From SMTZ1-83 sp048883405 (GTDB lineage: Archaea; Asgardarchaeota; Thorarchaeia; Thorarchaeales; Thorarchaeaceae): a DNA stretch of 8,361 bases. A program made the position numbers and the translations under genes. The notes beneath the pieces are model-generated. The model was not told the DNA's origin. It made no database searches and saw nothing but the letters and a program-made list of their open reading frames with translations. Positions 5,190-8,361 of this stretch are shown here, one piece after another; position 1 is the first letter of the stretch; the number at the start of each line of letters is the position of its first letter. Location of the stretch: assembly GCA_048883405.1 (NCBI GenBank), contig JBHLQS010000125.1, positions 1-8,361 of the forward strand, given 5' to 3'.

Positions 5190-6492
5190 TCTTGAAGATC
5201 TTCGTAAGATCAACGCGCGATGCATCCATTGTCGTGCATGTCAATATGCATACTCGAACGAACCGGATAGGGAGGGTGAGTCTGAGGACTTCACTGGTAT
5301 GCTTCTGTCCTGCCCCTCGGGAAACATATACGGTTGGGAAGGCTACTTCAACAGTGGAAGGATGTGGATTGCTCGAGCTTTCCTGAATGGTGAGATTGAG
5401 CCAAGCCAAGAGACGCTTGAAGTGATTGAGGCGTGTACAACTTGTGGTCTCTGTGCAGAGCAATGCCCGAATCACATTGACACCGTGGACGTCATCGAAG
5501 AGCTTAGAGCAGCCATTATTGATGCTGGAGTTGAGCCTCTCAAGAGGCACAGGGTCATCGGTGATAGGGTTGAGAGTGAGGAATTAAGGAACCCCTACAA
5601 TGAACCAAGAGAAGACCGTACAGCTTGGTTTGATGGGATTCGCGATAGGAAAGACGCAAAGGTAGCATATTACGTGGGTTGCACTGGCGCTTACAGACAG
5701 CAACACATCGCCAAACATACTGCGAGCATTCTCAATAAAGTTGGTATTGACTTCACTGTTCTATCTGACGAGGTCTGTTGCGGATCGCCAATCTTGCGAA
5801 CGGGTCAGAAAGACACTTTCAAGAAAGTTATGAGAGAAAATTTGGAGATGTTTAAAGACTTCGACATGTTAGCATTCTCATGTGCAGGATGCTACAGAAC
5901 CTTCAAGGTGGACTATCCAAAGCAGAGCGGTGAACCTTTGCCTTTTGAAGTGAAGCATACTCCAGACATAATTCTTGACCTCGTTCTGAATGATAAACTC
6001 AAGATAGAAAAGCCGTACAACAAGAAGGTCACATGGCACGACCCTTGCCATACTATTCGACACATCGGTCTGGCTATTGAGAAGGAGATACTAGAAAAAT
6101 CTGACAACTGGCTTCTTGATAGCAGAAATGCAGCGAAGGCTAAAGAGGCTTGGTACAATCGCCCACGCGAAGTACTAGCGGCTATTCCGGGTCTTGAACT
6201 TGTAGAGATGTACAGGATCAAGGGCAACAGCTTCTGTTGTGGAGCTGGAGGAGGAGTGAAGACTCAGTTCTCCGACATGGCCATGGAAACCGCACTGGAA
6301 AGAGTCAGAGAGGCTGCTTCGACAGGCGCGGAGGTGTTGTTGACTAGCTGTCCATTCTGCATAACGAACTTCACGGATGCAGTGAACGCTCTAAAGAAGA
6401 AAGAGGAAGAAACTGGCGAGGACCTATCTGCGGTTGGTTCAAAACTCGAAGTTGTCGAATTACTGGAGCTGCTTGACCAGCTAATTGAGTAG
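5182..6492 (+). CDS. Fe-S oxidoreductase with two [4Fe-4S] sites and two CCG domains (GlcF/HdrD-like)
   Basis: A 436-residue protein. The N-terminal ferredoxin-like part has CxxCxxC (Cys14, 17, 20) with a fourth candidate Cys44-Pro45 after an unusually long gap. A classical CTTCGLCAEQCP site follows at Cys85, 88, 91 and 95. Two CCG (PF02754-type) domains follow: Cys167, CCG 199-201 and CAGC 234-237; then Cys289, CCG 352-354 and CPFC 390-393. All cysteines of both are present. The layout is that of GlcF, LldE/GlpC and HdrD proteins, which take electrons from a partner dehydrogenase to a quinone-type carrier or a disulfide. HdrD proper reduces CoM-S-S-CoB, so a thiol/disulfide partner is possible. 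It has no membrane segment. It lies 64 bases after the FAD gene and ends the operon at a strong hairpin. The electron acceptor is not indicated. Confidence 0.88.
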   Translation: MTSLEDLRKINARCIHCRACQYAYSNEPDREGESEDFTGMLLSCPSGNIYGWEGYFNSGRMWIARAFLNGEIEPSQETLEVIEACTTCGLCAEQCPNHIDTVDVIEELRAAIIDAGVEPLKRHRVIGDRVESEELRNPYNEPREDRTAWFDGIRDRKDAKVAYYVGCTGAYRQQHIAKHTASILNKVGIDFTVLSDEVCCGSPILRTGQKDTFKKVMRENLEMFKDFDMLAFSCAGCYRTFKVDYPKQSGEPLPFEVKHTPDIILDLVLNDKLKIEKPYNKKVTWHDPCHTIRHIGLAIEKEILEKSDNWLLDSRNAAKAKEAWYNRPREVLAAIPGLELVEMYRIKGNSFCCGAGGGVKTQFSDMAMETALERVREAASTGAEVLLTSCPFCITNFTDAVNALKKKEEETGEDLSAVGSKLEVVELLELLDQLIE

Positions 6493-6530
6493 TAGATTTC
6501 GAGAACCCCGAAAGGGGTTCTCTACCTACT
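6491..6530. terminator. Strong hairpin between convergent operons
   Basis: The perfect nine-base stem GAGAACCCC / GGGGTTCTC (6501-6509, 6514-6522) closes a GAAA tetraloop. An outer AGTAG/CTACT pairing (6491-6495, 6526-6530) can extend it across internal loops. It begins at the stop of the Fe-S gene. Only a pyrimidine-rich, not T-only, tract follows, so it may protect or process the 3' end as much as terminate it. Confidence 0.6.
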
Positions 6531-6696
6531 TCTTATCGTAATTGCAATCTAAAGATGCGAATATGGTGCGCTGTTGGCAGAGAATAATATGGGGCAGCCA
6601 TTCCCCATCTATGTTAAGCAAGCAGCGTAACTCCTTGTCTAAAGATGCTGATGGTCTTGGTTCGAAGGAGGAGCTCCTTAAGCATGGCAATCAGAA
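6531..6696. other. Convergent intergenic region with weak hairpins
   Basis: No supported gene. On the minus strand two inverted repeats follow the MFS stop and could end its transcript. AAGGAG/CTCCTT around GAG (6665-6679) is one. ATGGGG/CCCCAT around an 8-base loop (6589-6608) is the other; on the minus strand it is followed by A/T-rich ATTATTCT, which makes it the better candidate. Confidence 0.35.
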
Positions 6697-7890
6697 TCAA
6701 GCTTCCTTAACTAGGAACGCCAAGGCAATCATACATTCCATCACTAAAGCTAACAATATGATGGCTGGCAGGAACGTTCCAGTGATGTCTGTAAGATATC
6801 CAACTATAGTAGGCCCAATGAAACCAAACAGAGCGCCGATGGAAAAATATACTCCACTCGCAAATCCAGTGAATTCAGCTCCCACATCAGGAAGGTCCAT
6901 CAGAACAACCAAGAGAACTGGCATCATTGCTCCGCTGAATATGCCATAGACGGTGAGCGAAGCTAGAAGAAGAGACCCAGCCTCTATTCCAACAGCAATT
7001 ATCGAAACACCCTGAAGGAACAGGATGAGAATGATGATAGGCCTCCTATTCCCAGCTTTGGCTACACCGGGAATGAGAATACTGCCAATTAGCCCAATCC
7101 AAGTGGGAAAAGAAGCCAATAGCCCTGCTTCCACTGCATTGAATCCCTTGGACTCAAGAAGCGTAGGAAGCCAGTTGCCAAATCCATAATAGACGAGAAA
7201 TCCAGAAGTCCCTATTATCGCGACTATCCAAACAGATCTGATACCAAGTAGTTTGTGTAAAGCCACGCGTAATGGAATACTCAGACTGCTCTTCTCAGCT
7301 ATTGAAGTTGGTTGCTTGACTAGAAGAAACCATGCTGCGGCTATTATGAGTCCCACGATGCCATAAAGCAAGAAAGTGCCGCGCCATGTCCCTGTGAGAG
7401 GCATGATTAGTGCATTTGTCAAAGCAAGTGCAATAGCGGACCCGATTATGAAGCCAGTCATATATATTCCAGATGCTAGACCACGTTCCCTGCCCTGAAA
7501 TGTTGAAGCAACAACCTTGGGAAGACCGACAGAGATGGTTGGTCCACCTATTCCGAAGATGACAACCGTAAGAAACAATGTTTCGAAGTTGATTGCGAAT
7601 ACACGTAGAATAGCCGATGAGGAGGTTAGAATTAGTCCTGCGGTTATCATCTTTCTGTGACCTATCCGATCAATGATGACACCAGTTGGAACAGCAAAGG
7701 GGACATACATCAGGATCACTGATCCAAGAATTGCACCCATCTGAGAGTAGCTTAGAGAGAGATCCGCAGTGATTGTAGTAGCGAGTGGTGGGATGGATGA
7801 AAGAATAAGACCAAACGCAAAATACACAAGCCATGCCAATGCAAGTATGACCCATCTATAGGGATCTTCATCAATTGATACTTGCCTCAT
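6697..7890 (-). CDS. MFS transporter (12-helix)
   Basis: A 397-residue major facilitator superfamily protein, usual length, almost wholly hydrophobic with about 12 membrane helices. The motif A loop between helices 2 and 3 is clear: GVIIDRIGHRK at about residues 70-80, with Asp74, Arg75, Gly77 and Arg79. The second-half segment NWLPTLLESKGFNAVEAGLL resembles the CynX/NimT and NarK-type branch, whose members carry cyanate, nitrate or small organic anions; the substrate cannot be assigned. Of two possible ATGs (7896 and 7890), the second is preferred because AGGTG upstream on the minus strand then has 8 bases of spacing; with the first it has 2. It lies 66 bases downstream of the DUF998-like gene, and a TATA-like box and palindrome in that gap suggest it also has its own promoter. 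Confidence 0.85.
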   Translation of the reverse strand: MRQVSIDEDPYRWVILALAWLVYFAFGLILSSIPPLATTITADLSLSYSQMGAILGSVILMYVPFAVPTGVIIDRIGHRKMITAGLILTSSSAILRVFAINFETLFLTVVIFGIGGPTISVGLPKVVASTFQGRERGLASGIYMTGFIIGSAIALALTNALIMPLTGTWRGTFLLYGIVGLIIAAAWFLLVKQPTSIAEKSSLSIPLRVALHKLLGIRSVWIVAIIGTSGFLVYYGFGNWLPTLLESKGFNAVEAGLLASFPTWIGLIGSILIPGVAKAGNRRPIIILILFLQGVSIIAVGIEAGSLLLASLTVYGIFSGAMMPVLLVVLMDLPDVGAEFTGFASGVYFSIGALFGFIGPTIVGYLTDITGTFLPAIILLALVMECMIALAFLVKEA

Positions 7891-7906
7891 ATGCATGACA
7901 CCTGGA

Positions 7907-7919
7907 AGCGATTAACGCT
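7907..7919. promoter_or_regulatory. Palindrome upstream of the MFS gene, related to the duplicated operator
   Basis: Read on the minus strand, CCAGCG-TTA-ATCGCTTC resembles CCAGCG-AGGT-ATCGCTTC of copy 1, one base shorter in the middle. The perfect arms are AGCG and CGCT. A TATA-like TTTTTACA (minus strand, 7941 to 7934) begins 22 bases upstream of the palindrome; in copy 1 the distance is 21. The one-base difference in half-site spacing is a reason for caution. Confidence 0.35.
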
Positions 7920-7933
7920 GGGAAGGAATCCTC

Positions 7934-7941
7934 TGTAAAAA
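7934..7941 (-). promoter_or_regulatory. Possible TATA-like box of the MFS gene
   Basis: TTTTTACA on the minus strand, in the 66-base gap after the DUF998-like gene. It predicts a transcript start near the palindrome at 7907-7919, giving a short leader of about 25 bases that holds the AGGTG ribosome site. Weak match to consensus. Confidence 0.3.
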
Positions 7942-7956
7942 GTGTGTCTAGCAAAT

Positions 7957-8361
7957 TCATTGCGAATGCGTGACCAAATGGGATAGTTGGCCTTTCACTT
8001 CAAGCGAAAGAAAAATCCAGAGCCAGAGGATCGCACTCACGGCTGTGAGGATTTCAGGAATCGCCATCCCAGTCCATGGGAGAACGCTATTGGAAGTCCC
8101 CCACCAGATATAGAGTGAGAAGAAAGGTAGCAGCAGCGATATAACACAGAACCACCACAGCTGGCGATATCTGAGCCAGGAGAGGCCAATAAACCACATC
8201 GCGAACGGGAATGTTAGGAAAAATCCCACTGAAACTTGGAAGTGAATTGGGTTGAAATTCTCAGAGAAGATGCCAATTGCCGTGAGAAAGCCACAGGCGA
8301 AGAGAAATGGGAGCATCGCAATCCGTGTAGGCCAATCATTGATCTGCTTGATAAAGAAAGA
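7957..8361 (-). CDS. Probable DUF998 family membrane protein, C-terminal part, cut by window edge
   Basis: 134 residues are visible and the frame stays open to the right edge, so the ATG at 8314-8316 is internal and the true start lies outside. Four membrane helices can be seen: LPFLFACGFLTAIGIF, VGFFLTFPFAMWFIGL, WWFCVISLLLPFFSLYIWW and a final one around ILTAVSAILWLWIFL. It ends with a short polar tail. The segment AIGIFSEN..PIHFQVSVGFF fits the DUF998 pattern of a G-(I/V)-F-(P/S)-E-(D/N) turn followed by a histidine before the next helix. DUF998 proteins have no settled function. It may be co-transcribed with the MFS gene. Another small membrane family cannot be excluded. Confidence 0.6.
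   Translation of the reverse strand, partial: SFFIKQINDWPTRIAMLPFLFACGFLTAIGIFSENFNPIHFQVSVGFFLTFPFAMWFIGLSWLRYRQLWWFCVISLLLPFFSLYIWWGTSNSVLPWTGMAIPEILTAVSAILWLWIFLSLEVKGQLSHLVTHSQ

Noticed and set aside
6548..6648. 11-base direct repeat TCTAAAGATGC at 6548-6558 and 6638-6648
   Set aside because: Repeats of this length are expected by chance several times in 8 kb, and no flanking similarity extends it.
6640..6680. tRNA-like T-loop GGTTCGAA near 6659
   Set aside because: The bases around it do not form a T stem, and no acceptor or anticodon stem fits.
6542..6949. Plus-strand frame of 135 codons
   Set aside because: It mostly lies antisense to the MFS gene, whose hydrophobic frame and motif A are clear. 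The composition is not protein-like and no ribosome site precedes it.

Overview
The window reads as a chromosomal segment from an archaeon. TATA-like boxes lie 20-30 bases ahead of likely transcript starts. Shine-Dalgarno sites match the archaeal form GGAGGTGATC (for example AGGAGGTG before pmbA and GGTGAT before tldD). The gene families, a TldD/PmbA pair and a GlcD/HdrD-like flavoprotein plus iron-sulfur pair, are common in archaea. An Asgard-type or other mesophilic archaeon would fit, but the sequence alone does not fix the lineage.

Layout. Bases 1-317 (minus strand) are the start of a TSUP (TauE/SafE-like) membrane transporter cut by the left edge. A divergent intergenic region (318-615) leads into tldD (616-2007) and pmbA/tldE (2009-3355), two plus-strand genes one base apart that encode the two halves of a metallopeptidase. 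A second intergenic region (3356-3596) precedes a VAO/4-cresol-dehydrogenase-like FAD oxidoreductase (3597-5117). This is followed by an iron-sulfur protein with two ferredoxin-type clusters and two CCG domains (5182-6492). A strong hairpin (6501-6522) separates this operon from a convergent minus-strand pair: an MFS transporter (6697-7890) and, upstream of it, a probable DUF998 membrane protein (7957-8361) cut by the right edge.

The most unusual feature is an 89-base ungapped direct repeat, 77/89 identical by hand count, at 508-596 and 3505-3593. It covers the promoter and 5' leader of both plus-strand operons: a TATA-like box, a palindrome AGCGA-GGTA-TCGCT near the expected transcript start, a second inverted repeat TCAGTC-N5-GACTGA, and a Shine-Dalgarno-like purine tract. 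A related palindrome (AGCG-N5-CGCT, with matching flanks) sits at the same distance from a TATA-like box upstream of the MFS gene. This suggests that the TldD/PmbA peptidase, the flavin/iron-sulfur oxidoreductase and perhaps the MFS transporter answer to the same regulator. The physiological link is unknown, and so are the substrate of the oxidoreductase and the peptide target of TldD/PmbA.
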